Notes under the pieces: model-generated | Database searches by the model: none | The model's input: only the letters and a program-made list of their open reading frames with translations | Told to the model about the DNA's origin: nothing | Shown: one piece after another, positions 1-7,673 of the stretch | How the letters are laid out: each line of letters starts with the position of its first letter | How positions within the stretch are numbered: position 1 is the stretch's first letter | Made by a program: the position numbers and the translations under genes | Source of the DNA: Streptomyces graminofaciens | GTDB taxonomy: Bacteria; Actinomycetota; Actinomycetes; Streptomycetales; Streptomycetaceae | Direction: 5' to 3' | Assembly: GCF_030294945.1 (NCBI RefSeq) | Contig: NZ_AP018448.1 | Location: 496,001-560,000, forward strand | Length of the DNA stretch: 64,000 bases

Positions 1-624
1 CGCGACCAGGTGCTGGGCGGGCAGATCCTCGCCGGGCTGTCCCATCTGGCGACCGGCCTCGGCCGCCCCGACGAGGGGGTGGCGCTGGCCCGTGCCGGGG
101 TGGCGACGGCACGGGACGCGGGCAGCCCGCTCGGGCTGATGCGGCTGCACGCCATGTCCGCGCGCGGACACGCGGCGATGGGCCGGCCGCGTGAGACCGC
201 CGAGGCGCTGCGGTCGGCGGAGAAGGAGCTGGACAACAGTCGCGGGTCCGCCCAGGAGTCGCCCTGGGTGCGGTTCCTCGACCATCACTACCTCCAGGCC
301 GAGTCGGCCGTCTGCTTCCGGGACCTGGGGCTCTCCGCCCAGGCCGAGCACACCGCGAGCGAGTCGGTGCGCGCCCACGCCGACCGGCGGCGCCGCCAGG
401 CCATCAGCCGGTCCGTGCTGGCCACGGCCCATCTCCAGCAGAACCGCCTGGACGAGGCGATCGCCACGGCCTGCGAAGCGCTGGAGGCGCTCAGCGGAGT
501 GCACAGCGAGCGGTCGATCCAGGCACTGCGCGACTTCCGGGGGCGGCTGGCATCCCGTCGACATGAGCCGCTCGTGCAGGACTTCGAACGCAGGTCACGG
601 GTGGTGCTCGGGGCGGTGGCCTGA
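1..624 (+). CDS. XRE/TPR-type transcriptional regulator, C-terminal part (cut by window edge)
   Basis: The reading frame is open from the first base, so the start and any N-terminal DNA-binding domain lie outside the window. What remains (about 207 residues) is almost all alpha-helical and reads as degenerate tetratricopeptide repeats: Ala/Leu-rich helix pairs such as LSHLATGLGRPDEGVALARAG and a last repeat with LATAHLQQNRLDEAIATACEAL. The tail, with DFRGRL followed by a VQDFERR segment, resembles the ends of the many Streptomyces XRE-family regulators that carry a helix-turn-helix plus TPR sensor. By family, the TPR part would bind a small ligand or protein partner; neither is shown here. 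The gene converges on the short-chain dehydrogenase and shares a hairpin with it. The family call is from composition and tail only; another TPR protein is possible. Confidence 0.6.
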   Translation, partial: RDQVLGGQILAGLSHLATGLGRPDEGVALARAGVATARDAGSPLGLMRLHAMSARGHAAMGRPRETAEALRSAEKELDNSRGSAQESPWVRFLDHHYLQAESAVCFRDLGLSAQAEHTASESVRAHADRRRRQAISRSVLATAHLQQNRLDEAIATACEALEALSGVHSERSIQALRDFRGRLASRRHEPLVQDFERRSRVVLGAVA

Positions 625-639
625 CCTGCCGTCAGGTCA
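622..639. terminator. Short hairpin between convergent genes
   Basis: Perfect 7-base arms (tgacctg / caggtca) flank a 4-base loop. The left arm includes the TGA stop of the TPR gene, and the dehydrogenase stop on the other strand is 9 bases away. Position and symmetry suggest a bidirectional terminator. There is no U-tract, as is common in high-GC actinomycetes. Confidence 0.5.
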
Positions 640-647
640 AGTGCTGC

Positions 648-1484
648 TCAGTAGCCGTACGGCGAGGGCGCGTTCTGCGCCCGGTCCACGGGCAGATGGG
701 CGCCGGAGACACCGCTCGCCCAGTCGGACAGCAGGAACACCACCGCGCGTGCCACCTCCTGCGGCGTGACCGGTTCACCGCCCGGGAGTTCGGCTCCGGC
801 GAAGGCGGCGTACGCCCTCGGGTCCTCCTTGCGCATTCGGTCCCAACGACGGCCGGGGATCAGCATCGAGCCGGGCGAGACGGCGTTGACGCGGATGCCG
901 TCGGGGGCCAGTTCGCGGGCGAGGGAGGCGGCCAGGTGGATCTGGGCGCTCTTCGCCGCCCCGTACTGGGCGGGCGGCCCCGGTTTCCAGCCGGAGATCG
1001 AGGTGATCAGCACGATCGAGCCGCCGCCCGCGCCCCGCAGGCACGGCAGGGCCGCCCGGGTCAGCCGTACGGCGTGTCCGATGTTCATCTCCCACGTGGC
1101 GGCCCAGTCCGCGATGTCCGTCTGCTCGAAGGCACCGCCCCGGGAGCCGCCGACGCAGGCCACGATCCCGTCCAGTGCGTCGGCTTCCGCCGCTGCTCTC
1201 ACATCGTCGGGTGCCGCTGGCCCGACCGACTCGCGGAAACGTTTCGCCGCAGTGCTGACGAAGTCCTCCAACCGGCCGGGCTCCGTCACGTCCAGCTCTT
1301 CGGTGAGCAGCCGGGTGCGCGCCTCCTCGCTCAGGGACGCGTCCAGCGCCTTCAGTCCCGCCGCCTCGCGGGCACAGGTCGCCACCAGGGCCCCCTCGGC
1401 GAGCAACAACCGTACGATCTGCTCCCCCAGCCCCCGGCTGCCACCGGTGACCACCACCCTCTTGCCTCGCATGCCGTTCACCAT
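648..1484 (-). CDS. Short-chain dehydrogenase/reductase (SDR)
   Basis: A 278-residue NAD(P)-dependent oxidoreductase of the classical SDR family. The Rossmann motif TGGSRGLG is at residues 13-20. The catalytic triad is present as Ser in ITSISGW (about 161), Tyr174 and Lys178 (YGAAK). The C-terminus AHLPVDRAQN is like the usual SDR end. A stretch of about 35 residues between the dinucleotide half and the active-site half is longer than in the minimal family. ATG starts at 1484 (MVNG) and 1472 (MRGK) are both possible; the open frame upstream to 2717 is antisense to other genes and was not used. Substrate is unknown. It stands alone, convergent with the TPR gene and divergent from the small ORF at 1634. 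Confidence 0.85.
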   Translation of the reverse strand: MVNGMRGKRVVVTGGSRGLGEQIVRLLLAEGALVATCAREAAGLKALDASLSEEARTRLLTEELDVTEPGRLEDFVSTAAKRFRESVGPAAPDDVRAAAEADALDGIVACVGGSRGGAFEQTDIADWAATWEMNIGHAVRLTRAALPCLRGAGGGSIVLITSISGWKPGPPAQYGAAKSAQIHLAASLARELAPDGIRVNAVSPGSMLIPGRRWDRMRKEDPRAYAAFAGAELPGGEPVTPQEVARAVVFLLSDWASGVSGAHLPVDRAQNAPSPYGY

Positions 1485-1559
1485 GGCCGTGCGGACACCG
1501 CTCGCGTCACTACTTGCCCGCAACTGCACAACCCCTCCACCACCTGGTGTTTTGTGTGT

Positions 1560-1590
1560 CCGGTGCTGTTGTCTGCGACAACAGCACCGG
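1560..1590. promoter_or_regulatory. 13-base perfect inverted repeat between divergent genes
   Basis: Arms ccggtgctgttgt (1560-1572) and acaacagcaccgg (1578-1590) are exact reverse complements around a 5-base centre ctgcg. The repeat lies in the 149-base divergent gap, about 45 bases upstream of the small ORF at 1634. It could be a dimeric repressor operator for one or both divergent promoters, or a hairpin in the small ORF leader. No regulator gene adjoins it to decide between these. Confidence 0.55.
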
Positions 1591-1633
1591 CGGCGCGCCG
1601 CCTTGCCCCCCCACAGCACCAAGGAGGACATCG

Positions 1634-1783
1634 ATGACGGCAGCCAGTGTCGGCGCGCCTCACGGCCCGCTCCCCGCCGCACCGGGACGGGACCCCGGGT
1701 GGAGTGTGTACGGCGGCTCCGTCGGCGGGGCCGTCGGGCCCCTGGCCGTCGGCTTAGGTACGGGCGTGGTGAGGCTGCCTTGA
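1634..1783 (+). CDS. Small hypothetical protein (49 aa) ahead of an anti-sigma-like ATPase
   Basis: ATG at 1634 follows a strong ribosome-binding site (aaggagga at 1621-1628, about 5 bases away), the main reason to believe this short frame. The predicted peptide is Gly/Ala/Pro/Val-rich, with a YGGSVGGAVG stretch, no cysteine and no recognisable domain. Its TGA stop at 1781-1783 overlaps a TTG codon (1780-1782) in the frame of the next gene, so the two could be translationally coupled. It may be a genuine small protein or a leader peptide. The alternative is that the site serves a longer, frameshifted form of the downstream gene. Confidence 0.4.
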   Translation: MTAASVGAPHGPLPAAPGRDPGWSVYGGSVGGAVGPLAVGLGTGVVRLP

Positions 1784-2211
1784 TCTCGCTCAGGCGGTCC
1801 CGGGTCTTCCAGATGGCGGTGCCCGCGCACCCGTCGTGCGCCGCCGGAGTGCGGCGCGCGGTGGCCGCGCACCTGGAGCTGTGGGACCTCACCGCGCTCC
1901 TCGACGACGCCGTGCTCGCCACGGACGAGCTGTTCGCCAACGCCGTCCGGCACGCGAGCTCCGACTCCTCCGACACCGTCGCCGTGGTCCTGGAGTGCTC
2001 CGAGCGCGAACTGCGGGTGACACTCGCCGATTCCTCGCCCGCGTTGCCCGTGCGGCGTGCGGTGGACGGGTCCGCCGAGTCGGGGCGCGGGCTGTCCATC
2101 GTCGCCGCGCTGGCCGACGACTGGGGCACTGAGCCGCCGGAACCGGGTGCCGTGGGAAAGAAGGTGTGGTTCTCGCTCGTCGTCCGGGAGCCCTCCTGGG
2201 AAACGCCTTGA
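1780..2211 (+). CDS. ATP-binding regulatory protein, RsbW/anti-sigma-like HATPase
   Basis: A single HATPase_c (GHKL) domain of about 143 residues, the usual size of the stand-alone serine-kinase anti-sigma-like proteins abundant in Streptomyces. Visible motifs are the N-box region (ATDELFANAVRHA), a D-containing segment (LADSSPALPVRRA) and a Gly-rich G2 box (GRGLSIVAALADDWG). By family such proteins bind ATP and sequester or phosphorylate anti-anti-sigma partners in the cytoplasm; no partner gene is adjacent. The start could be TTG 1780, overlapping the small ORF stop, or ATG 1813. The conserved part begins shortly after the latter (VPAHPSCAAGVRRAVAAHL). The frame extends upstream but there encodes an Arg-rich, non-domain sequence. 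Confidence 0.8.
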   Translation: MISLRRSRVFQMAVPAHPSCAAGVRRAVAAHLELWDLTALLDDAVLATDELFANAVRHASSDSSDTVAVVLECSERELRVTLADSSPALPVRRAVDGSAESGRGLSIVAALADDWGTEPPEPGAVGKKVWFSLVVREPSWETP

Positions 2212-2225
2212 CGGGCGCGTCGGCC

Positions 2226-2762
2226 ATGGAGGAGACACCGAGCACCACCGCGCGCGAGGAGGACCTCGCCGCCGAACTGCTGCGCAGGGCCGAGGCGGAA
2301 CATCGGCTGGCGTACGAGGCGCGGTCGGCGCCCACCGCGCACGTTCGGCACCGTATCGCCCAGTGCCGTACGGACAACGCCCTGGCCCTGGAGAAGATCG
2401 TCGCCCGGCACGGCTGGCCCACCGCCGCGCTGGTCGCGGAGCCCGCGTCGACGGCGGCCCTGGTGATCCTGCTGCACTCCTCCGACCTGGGCTTCCAGCT
2501 CTCGTGCCGGGATCTGATCGCCGAGGCGGTGGCGGACGGCGGCTGCCCGGCGGTGCATCACGCCTATATCGCCGACCACTGCGCGGTCGAGCTGGGCCAG
2601 CCGCAGTTCTACGGCACCCGCATCGACCCGCGCACGCTGTTCCCGTACCCGGTCCGGCATCCCGAGTCCGTCGACGAACGCCGCCACGACGTGGGCCTCG
2701 GCCCGCTCGCGGAGCATCTGCGGGCGGTGCGGCGCGGGTTGCGGGCGGCCGGCGGCCTGTAG
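2226..2762 (+). CDS. DUF6624-type hypothetical protein
   Basis: About 178 residues, resembling the DUF6624 family of unknown function. Recognisable features are the early helix with RRAEAEHRLAYEARS, a CRTDNALALEKIVARHGWPT segment, HSSDLGFQLSCRDLI, and the terminal FYGTRIDP followed by a PYPVRHPESVDERRHDVGLGPL tail. The WPT, H-D-x-x-F/Q and DERR positions are typical of the family. ATG 2226 is taken as start; a TTG at 2208 overlaps the previous stop (ttga), the same arrangement as one gene upstream, and may indicate coupling. The function is not known, and the tandem layout suggests co-transcription with the ATPase. Confidence 0.7.
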   Translation: MEETPSTTAREEDLAAELLRRAEAEHRLAYEARSAPTAHVRHRIAQCRTDNALALEKIVARHGWPTAALVAEPASTAALVILLHSSDLGFQLSCRDLIAEAVADGGCPAVHHAYIADHCAVELGQPQFYGTRIDPRTLFPYPVRHPESVDERRHDVGLGPLAEHLRAVRRGLRAAGGL

Positions 2763-2840
2763 GCACGGGGGGGCTCTTCACCTCCCAAGACTGGCGAACA
2801 GCCGCACACGCACCGGGTACGGCCTGTCACACTGCACTTC

Positions 2841-3341
2841 ATGGCCTCGATGACCCCCTCACGCGCGCTGCTGACGCTCACCACGGGACTGACCTGTCTG
2901 CTGGCGGCCGGTGGCGCCCTCATCGGCATGCTGCTCGGCGGTGCCCTCGTCGCCCTGGGAGCGGCGGTCGGGGCGGGGGCCTTCGGGGCGGCGGGGTCCT
3001 TCGTCGTACGGCGGCGGGCGATGGCGCACTTCGCGGTGGCCCAGCGGCAGGCCGGGCAGCGGGGGTACGCCGAGGGCATCGCGCACGGTGTCCTCATCCA
3101 CGTGACCGCCTACGAGGCGGCGGTGTTCCCGCGCACCGGGCCGGCCGGAGTCACCGACGAGGAGCGCGTGGCGCGCCGCACCATCGCCTACCGGATGGCG
3201 GCCCTCGACGAGGTGCCGCACTCCGTGCGGGAGGCGGCGGCGAACGCCCTCGCGCTACTGGACAGGACGGACCGCGAGGGCGCCGAGGAGGCGCTCACAC
3301 GGCTCGCCGCGACGGTCCGCCGGGAGTACGCCCGCCCCTGA
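2841..3341 (+). CDS. Small membrane protein of unknown function (166 aa)
   Basis: The N-terminal third has two hydrophobic stretches close together (about residues 9-25 and 28-52, rich in Leu, Ala and Gly), making a helical hairpin in the membrane or an anchor. The remainder is a soluble, charged alpha-helical domain ending in LTRLAATVRREYARP. No catalytic motif was recognised. ATG 2841 is followed by a second ATG at 2850, and either could be used. The 78-base gap after the DUF6624 gene may contain its own promoter. Confidence 0.65.
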   Translation: MASMTPSRALLTLTTGLTCLLAAGGALIGMLLGGALVALGAAVGAGAFGAAGSFVVRRRAMAHFAVAQRQAGQRGYAEGIAHGVLIHVTAYEAAVFPRTGPAGVTDEERVARRTIAYRMAALDEVPHSVREAAANALALLDRTDREGAEEALTRLAATVRREYARP

Positions 3342-3356
3342 GGCGCCGGGTAATCG

Positions 3357-3521
3357 GTGGGCGACCGTGACACGACGGGCGACGGCCTGCTCGGCGGCTT
3401 CCAGGAGTTCGTGGGCCACCGCGGTCCGGTCGAACACTTCGGTCGGCAGCTCACACTGTCCATCGGCGAGGTGACCGGGGCGCCCTCCCCCGGGTGGCTC
3501 GGTCCGCACCCGGGGAAGTGA
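3357..3521 (+). CDS. Possible small ORF (54 aa), uncertain
   Basis: A GTG-started frame of 54 residues between the membrane protein and the aldo/keto reductase. It lacks a clear ribosome-binding site. The peptide has a plausible soluble composition (LLGGFQEFVGHRGPVEHFG) but no known domain. An antisense frame covers the same bases. It is listed because it fills an otherwise empty gap. Confidence 0.2.
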   Translation: MGDRDTTGDGLLGGFQEFVGHRGPVEHFGRQLTLSIGEVTGAPSPGWLGPHPGK

Positions 3522-3533
3522 GCCCGCCCAGGG

Positions 3534-4502
3534 TCAGTGGCCCGCGATCGCCCGGGCTGTGTACGGCCGTTCCAGTTCCTCGGTCTCCTTCTCGGTGAGG
3601 GTGAGATCGAGGGCTGCCACGGCGTCGTCGAGGTGGTGCGGCTTGGTGGCGCCGACGATCGGGGCGGCCACGGTGGCACGGCTCAGCAGCCAGGCGAGAG
3701 CGACTCGCGCCCTCGGGACCCCGCGCTCGTCGGCGATACGGGTGACGGCCTCGACGATGTCGCGGTCGCCCTCCTGGTACAGGGTGTTGCCGAAGTCGTC
3801 CGTGCCGCTGCGTTCGGTGACGGTGCCCCAGTCGCGGGTGAGGCGGCCCCTGGCCAGCGGGCTCCACGGCAGCGTGGCGACGCCCTGGTCCTCGCACAGC
3901 GGGAGCATCTCGCGCTCCTCCTCGCGATAGAGGAGGTTGTAGTGGTTCTGCATGGACACGAACCGTGTCCAGCCGTTCGACCGGGCGGTGTGCTGCAGCT
4001 TGGCGAACTGCCAGGCGTACATCGAACTCGCCCCGAGGTAACGGGCCTTGCCCGCCTTGACCACGTCGTGCAGGGCCTCCATGGTCTCCTCGACCGGGGT
4101 GTCCGGGTCGAAGCGGTGGATCTGGTAGAGGTCGACGTAATCGGTGCCGAGGCGGCGCAGACTGTTGTCGATCTCCGTCATGATCGCCTTGCGGGACAGG
4201 CCCCGGCCGTTGGGCCCTTGGTGCATGGCGCCGTTCACCTTGGTGGCGAGGACGATCTCCTCGCGGCGTGCGAACTCCGCCAGCGCCCGGCCGACGATCT
4301 CCTCGCTGGTGCCGTCGGAGTAGACGTTGGCCGTGTCGAAGAAGTTGATCCCGGCGTCAAGAGCCCGGCGGATCAGCGGGCGTGACGCCTCCTCGTCCAG
4401 GGTCCACTCGTGGGTGCCTCGGTCGGGGATACCGAAACTCATGCAGCCCACACAGATCCGGGACACGTCCAGACCCGTCGAACCGAGCTTCACGTACTGC
4501 AT
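3534..4502 (-). CDS. Aldo/keto reductase
   Basis: A 322-residue NADPH-dependent oxidoreductase with a TIM-barrel fold. The catalytic tetrad is visible: Asp56 and Tyr61 (FDTANVYS), Lys88 (LATKV) and His129 (LYQIHRFD). The cofactor-binding end has PIVGATKPHHLDDAVAAL. Length and motifs match the general-stress or YqkF/AKR11-12-type members that reduce aldehydes and ketones; the substrate is unknown. Start ATG 4502 is preceded by aggag at good spacing. It is followed, in the same direction, by no close gene. The MFS gene upstream on the same strand is separated by about 100 bases. Confidence 0.9.
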   Translation of the reverse strand: MQYVKLGSTGLDVSRICVGCMSFGIPDRGTHEWTLDEEASRPLIRRALDAGINFFDTANVYSDGTSEEIVGRALAEFARREEIVLATKVNGAMHQGPNGRGLSRKAIMTEIDNSLRRLGTDYVDLYQIHRFDPDTPVEETMEALHDVVKAGKARYLGASSMYAWQFAKLQHTARSNGWTRFVSMQNHYNLLYREEEREMLPLCEDQGVATLPWSPLARGRLTRDWGTVTERSGTDDFGNTLYQEGDRDIVEAVTRIADERGVPRARVALAWLLSRATVAAPIVGATKPHHLDDAVAALDLTLTEKETEELERPYTARAIAGH

Positions 4503-4605
4503 CGTCGCTACTCCTGCCTGTGGGGTGTGCGCCTGAGAGGCAGCGTACGAGAGGGCGCGCGTGCCCTTCCCATCCTTTTGCGCGTGCTCTTCGCGCCGGA
4601 CCCGA

Positions 4606-5913
4606 TCAGATCCGGTAGCGGCGCAGCGCTGGGGTCACCGTCGCCAGCAGCAGCATCGCGCCGATGACGAGCAGGCCGCCCCCCGCGACGGCCGTACGGG
4701 CGCCGAAGGCCGAGCCGGCCGTGCCGTGCAGGACGTCGGCGAGGCGGGGACCACCGGCGACGACCACGGTGAAGACCCCCTGCATACGGCCGCGCATCTC
4801 GTCGGTGGCCGCGGACAGCAGGATGGCGCCGCGGAAGACCATGGAGACCATGTCGGCGACACCTGCGACCGCGAGGAACACCACGGCGAGCCACAGGCTG
4901 GTGCTCAGTCCGAAGCCCGTGACGGCCGCGCCCCAGGCCATGACGGCCGCGATGACCATGAGGCCGTGCCGGTTCGAGCGGGAGAAGGTGCCCGACATCA
5001 GACCGCCGACGACGGCCCCGATGGGAATCGCGGCGAACAGCAGGCCGAGGGCGAGGCCTTCGCCGTAGGGCGCGTACGTGGTGTCGGCGAGCTGGGGGAA
5101 GAGGGCTCGGGGCATGCCCAGGACCATGGCGATGATGTCGGCGAGGAAGGAGAGCAGCAGCACCTTGTGCAAGGAGATGTAGCGGAAGCCCGCGAGGACC
5201 TCCCGCCAGCCGGCGCGCCGGGTCGTCGAGGTGTCCTGGGGCGGCAGGGAGGGCAGCTTGTAGACCGCCCACAGGGTGACGCAGAGGGCGAGCGCGTCGA
5301 TCAGGTACAGCTCCGCCAGGCCGATCACCGGGATCAGGGCACCGGCGAGCAACGGGCCCGCCACCAGGCCGAGTTGCATCACGGTCGAGCCGAGGGCGGC
5401 CGCCGCGGCCAGTTCGCCGGCGGGGACCAGCCGGGCCACGGAGGCGTTGCGGGCGGGCGAGTTGAGGCCGAAGAACGCCTGCTGGAGGGCGAGCAGCGCC
5501 ATCAGTGCCCACACCGATTCGAGACCGGTGACGGCCTGGACCCAGAACAGCACCGAGGTGACGGCGATACCGGTGTTGGTGATCAGCAGCAGCGTGCGGC
5601 GGTCCACGCTGTCGGCGACCGCGCCGCCCCACAGTGCGAACACCACCAGGGGCAGCAGTCCGGCGAGGCTCGCGTAGCCGACCCAGGCCGAGGAGCCGGT
5701 GATGTCGTAGATCTGCTTGGGCACGGCGACGGCGGTCAGTTGGCTGCCGACCGCCGTGACGACGGTCGAGGACCACAGGCGCCGGTAGGCGGGACGGCGC
5801 AGCGGCCTGGTGTCCATCGCGAAGCGGCGCCAGCCCCGGCGGGGGGCGGTCTTCGCGTCGTCCTCCGGGGCTGTGTCGTCGCCGGTGCTGCTCTTGGTGG
5901 TGTCCACGCGCAT
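4606..5913 (-). CDS. MFS exporter, DHA3/EntS-like
   Basis: About 435 residues with roughly twelve hydrophobic segments. Features of the MFS_3 (DHA3) drug- or siderophore-exporter group are the early PLRRPAYRRLWSS motif, the loop GGAVADSVDRRTLL (motif A equivalent) and the mid-protein GFRYISLHKVLLLSF. It would move a small molecule out across the cytoplasmic membrane by proton antiport; the cargo is not evident. I prefer ATG 5913 (MRVDTTKS): the GTG at 5970 would add 19 unremarkable residues and place a direct repeat that looks like an operator inside the coding region. The charged N-terminal tail of about 25 residues precedes the first helix. Confidence 0.85.
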   Translation of the reverse strand: MRVDTTKSSTGDDTAPEDDAKTAPRRGWRRFAMDTRPLRRPAYRRLWSSTVVTAVGSQLTAVAVPKQIYDITGSSAWVGYASLAGLLPLVVFALWGGAVADSVDRRTLLLITNTGIAVTSVLFWVQAVTGLESVWALMALLALQQAFFGLNSPARNASVARLVPAGELAAAAALGSTVMQLGLVAGPLLAGALIPVIGLAELYLIDALALCVTLWAVYKLPSLPPQDTSTTRRAGWREVLAGFRYISLHKVLLLSFLADIIAMVLGMPRALFPQLADTTYAPYGEGLALGLLFAAIPIGAVVGGLMSGTFSRSNRHGLMVIAAVMAWGAAVTGFGLSTSLWLAVVFLAVAGVADMVSMVFRGAILLSAATDEMRGRMQGVFTVVVAGGPRLADVLHGTAGSAFGARTAVAGGGLLVIGAMLLLATVTPALRRYRI

Positions 5914-5921
5914 CCTGTTGC

Positions 5922-5940
5922 TCGATACATCTTTCGATAC
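5922..5940 (-). promoter_or_regulatory. Direct heptamer repeat upstream of the MFS gene
   Basis: TCGATAC occurs at 5922-5928 and 5934-5940, spaced 12 bases centre to centre (GTATCGA twice on the coding strand). It lies 9-27 bases before the chosen MFS start. It may be an operator for a repressor controlling the exporter, but no regulator gene is next to it. Confidence 0.3.
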
Positions 5941-6035
5941 GGACACCACTATCGCGGAGGCCGCCGCCACCGGGACAGGCGGATTCGACGCCGTCTCACA
6001 TGCTGTCGGTCCGTCCTAGGACAGCGGCCACCGGA

Positions 6036-6656
6036 TCACGCCCCGGCGATCAGTGTCACGCCGAGCGCGAGCATCGTCGCCGCGACCAGCCCGTCCAGGA
6101 TCCGCCAGGCCTTCGGGCTGGCCAGCAGACCGCTGAGGAGCCGGGCGCCGAAGCCGAGGGCGGCGAACCAGCACAGGCTCGCGAGGCCCGCGCCGAGCCC
6201 GAAGGTCCAGCGCAGGTCGCCGCGGTCGGCGGCGATGGAGCCGACCAGGAACACGGTGTCGAGGTAGACGTGCGGGTTGAGCCAGGTCAGCGCCAGACAG
6301 GTGAGCACAGCCCGGCGCAGTGAGCCCGCGGTGCCGACCTCGGCCGCTCGCAGGGCACCTCCGTCGGGCCGCAGGACGCGCCGGGCGGCCAGGGCGCCGT
6401 AGACGACGAGGAAGCCGCCGCCCACGAGGGCCACCGCGGTCAGGGCGGTGGGCCAGGCGACGATCACGGCGCCGACGCCGCCGACGCCGAGGGCGATCAG
6501 GACCGCGTCGGAGAGGGCGCAGATGGCGACGACGGGGAGTACGGCGTCCCGGTGGAGGCCCTGGCGCAGGACGAAGGCGTTCTGGGCGCCGATGGCGACG
6601 ATGAGGGACAGGCCGGTGCCGAAGCCGGCGGCGAGGACGGTCAGTGCGTTGTTCAC
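6036..6656 (-). CDS. LysE/ArgO-type amino acid exporter
   Basis: A 206-residue polytopic membrane protein with the LysE signature near the N-terminus (LIVAIGAQNAFVLRQGL) and the second conserved element TWLNPHVYLDT in the middle. Five to six hydrophobic helices span the chain, the normal size for the family. It is expected to export basic amino acids such as lysine or arginine. It is divergent from the LysR-type gene, the same genetic arrangement as lysE/lysG and argO/argP, which supports exporter plus cognate regulator. ATG 6656 lies right at the divergent promoter region. Confidence 0.9.
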   Translation of the reverse strand: MNNALTVLAAGFGTGLSLIVAIGAQNAFVLRQGLHRDAVLPVVAICALSDAVLIALGVGGVGAVIVAWPTALTAVALVGGGFLVVYGALAARRVLRPDGGALRAAEVGTAGSLRRAVLTCLALTWLNPHVYLDTVFLVGSIAADRGDLRWTFGLGAGLASLCWFAALGFGARLLSGLLASPKAWRILDGLVAATMLALGVTLIAGA

Positions 6657-6724
6657 ACCACGACGCTAGGAACTCCGGAGCGCGTAGTACAGCTAAAGAT
6701 TCTTACCTATCATTAGCACTCGTG
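6657..6724. promoter_or_regulatory. Divergent promoter region, exporter/LysR regulator
   Basis: These 68 bases separate the two start codons and contain an AT-rich core around 6694-6716 (taaagattcttacctatc then attag), unusual for this GC-rich window. LysR-type regulators bind T-N11-A type sites in such divergent gaps, so the core is the likely operator and promoter overlap. Nothing finer can be assigned by eye. Confidence 0.5.
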
Positions 6725-7642
6725 ATGTCGACCCATGTCTCGGAGCTTCCGCTCGATCTGGTGCGCACCCTGCTCGCGGTGGTGGACGAGGGCACGTTCG
6801 ACGCGGCGGCCGGTGTGCTGCATGTGACGCCCTCGGCGGTCAGTCAGCGGGTCAAGGCGTTGGAGCAGCGGGTGGGCCGGGTCCTGCTGATCCGGGAGAA
6901 GCCGGTGCGGCCGACCGAGTCGGGCGAGGTGATCGTCCGGTTCGCGCGCCAACTGGCCCGGCTCGAACACGACGCGCACACCGCGCTCGGTATGACCGGC
7001 TCCGGCGAGGCCACCCGGGTGTCGATCGCGGTGAACGCCGACTCGCTGGCGACCTGGTTCCTGCCCGCGCTGACGCGGGTGCCCGAGGAGCTGCGCCCCT
7101 GCTACGAGCTGCGCCGCGAGGACGAGCAGTACACGGCGCGGCTGCTGCGCGAGGGGCTGGTGATGGCGGCGGTCACGGCGGCGCCGGACGCCGTGGCGGG
7201 CTGCTCGGTGCGTCCGCTCGGCCGGATGCGGTACTTGCCGGTCGCCGCCCCCGCATTCGCGGAGCGGTGGCTGGGCAGAGGATCGGGCAGGCCCCTCGAT
7301 GAAGTGATCGCCGACGCGCCGGTGGTGTTCTTCGACCGGCGGGACGAGTTCCAGGACACCTTCGTACGGGAGCTGACGCGGGGCCGCCCGGCCGGCGCCC
7401 GACGGCACTACGTGCCGACCTCGGAGGGCTTCGTCGACGCCGTGGCCGCCGGGATGGGTTGGGGCATGGTGCCCGCCGCCCAGGCCGGGCCGCTGCTCGC
7501 CGCCGGGCGGCTCGTCGACCTGGCGCCCGAGCAGGCCGTGGACGCTCCCCTGTTCTGGCAGCAGTGGAAGCTGGACTCTCCCGCGCTGACAGCCGTGGCG
7601 GAGGCGGTCGCCGCCGAGGCCGCCGAGGCGTTGGCCCCCTGA
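6725..7642 (+). CDS. LysR-family regulator, ArgP/LysG type
   Basis: About 305 residues. The N-terminal winged helix-turn-helix reads DLVRTLLAVVDEGTFDAAAG, then HVTPSAVSQRVKALEQRVG, the ArgP/IciA-LysG form of the LysR DNA-binding domain. A periplasmic-binding-protein-like effector domain follows (PVVFFDRRDEFQDTFVREL; GMGWGMVPAAQAGPLLAAGRL). By family it senses intracellular lysine or arginine and activates the divergent exporter. ATG 6725 (MSTHVSEL) is chosen; the GTG just before it would add one residue, and an in-frame ATG further up would extend into the exporter promoter. Confidence 0.9.
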   Translation: MSTHVSELPLDLVRTLLAVVDEGTFDAAAGVLHVTPSAVSQRVKALEQRVGRVLLIREKPVRPTESGEVIVRFARQLARLEHDAHTALGMTGSGEATRVSIAVNADSLATWFLPALTRVPEELRPCYELRREDEQYTARLLREGLVMAAVTAAPDAVAGCSVRPLGRMRYLPVAAPAFAERWLGRGSGRPLDEVIADAPVVFFDRRDEFQDTFVRELTRGRPAGARRHYVPTSEGFVDAVAAGMGWGMVPAAQAGPLLAAGRLVDLAPEQAVDAPLFWQQWKLDSPALTAVAEAVAAEAAEALAP

Positions 7643-7673
7643 CGACCGCGGTCGGGGACGAAGGCCACCGGGA

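Noticed and set aside
1485..2717. Long minus-strand extension of the SDR frame (to 689 aa)
   Set aside because: The extra part is Arg/Ser-rich, antisense to the HATPase and DUF6624 genes, and the SDR fold begins at 1472-1484.
7643..7654. Palindrome cgaccgcggtcg between LysR and Nudix genes as a terminator
   Set aside because: It has no loop and weak flanking pairing; it may be chance in GC-rich sequence, so it is only mentioned under the Nudix gene.
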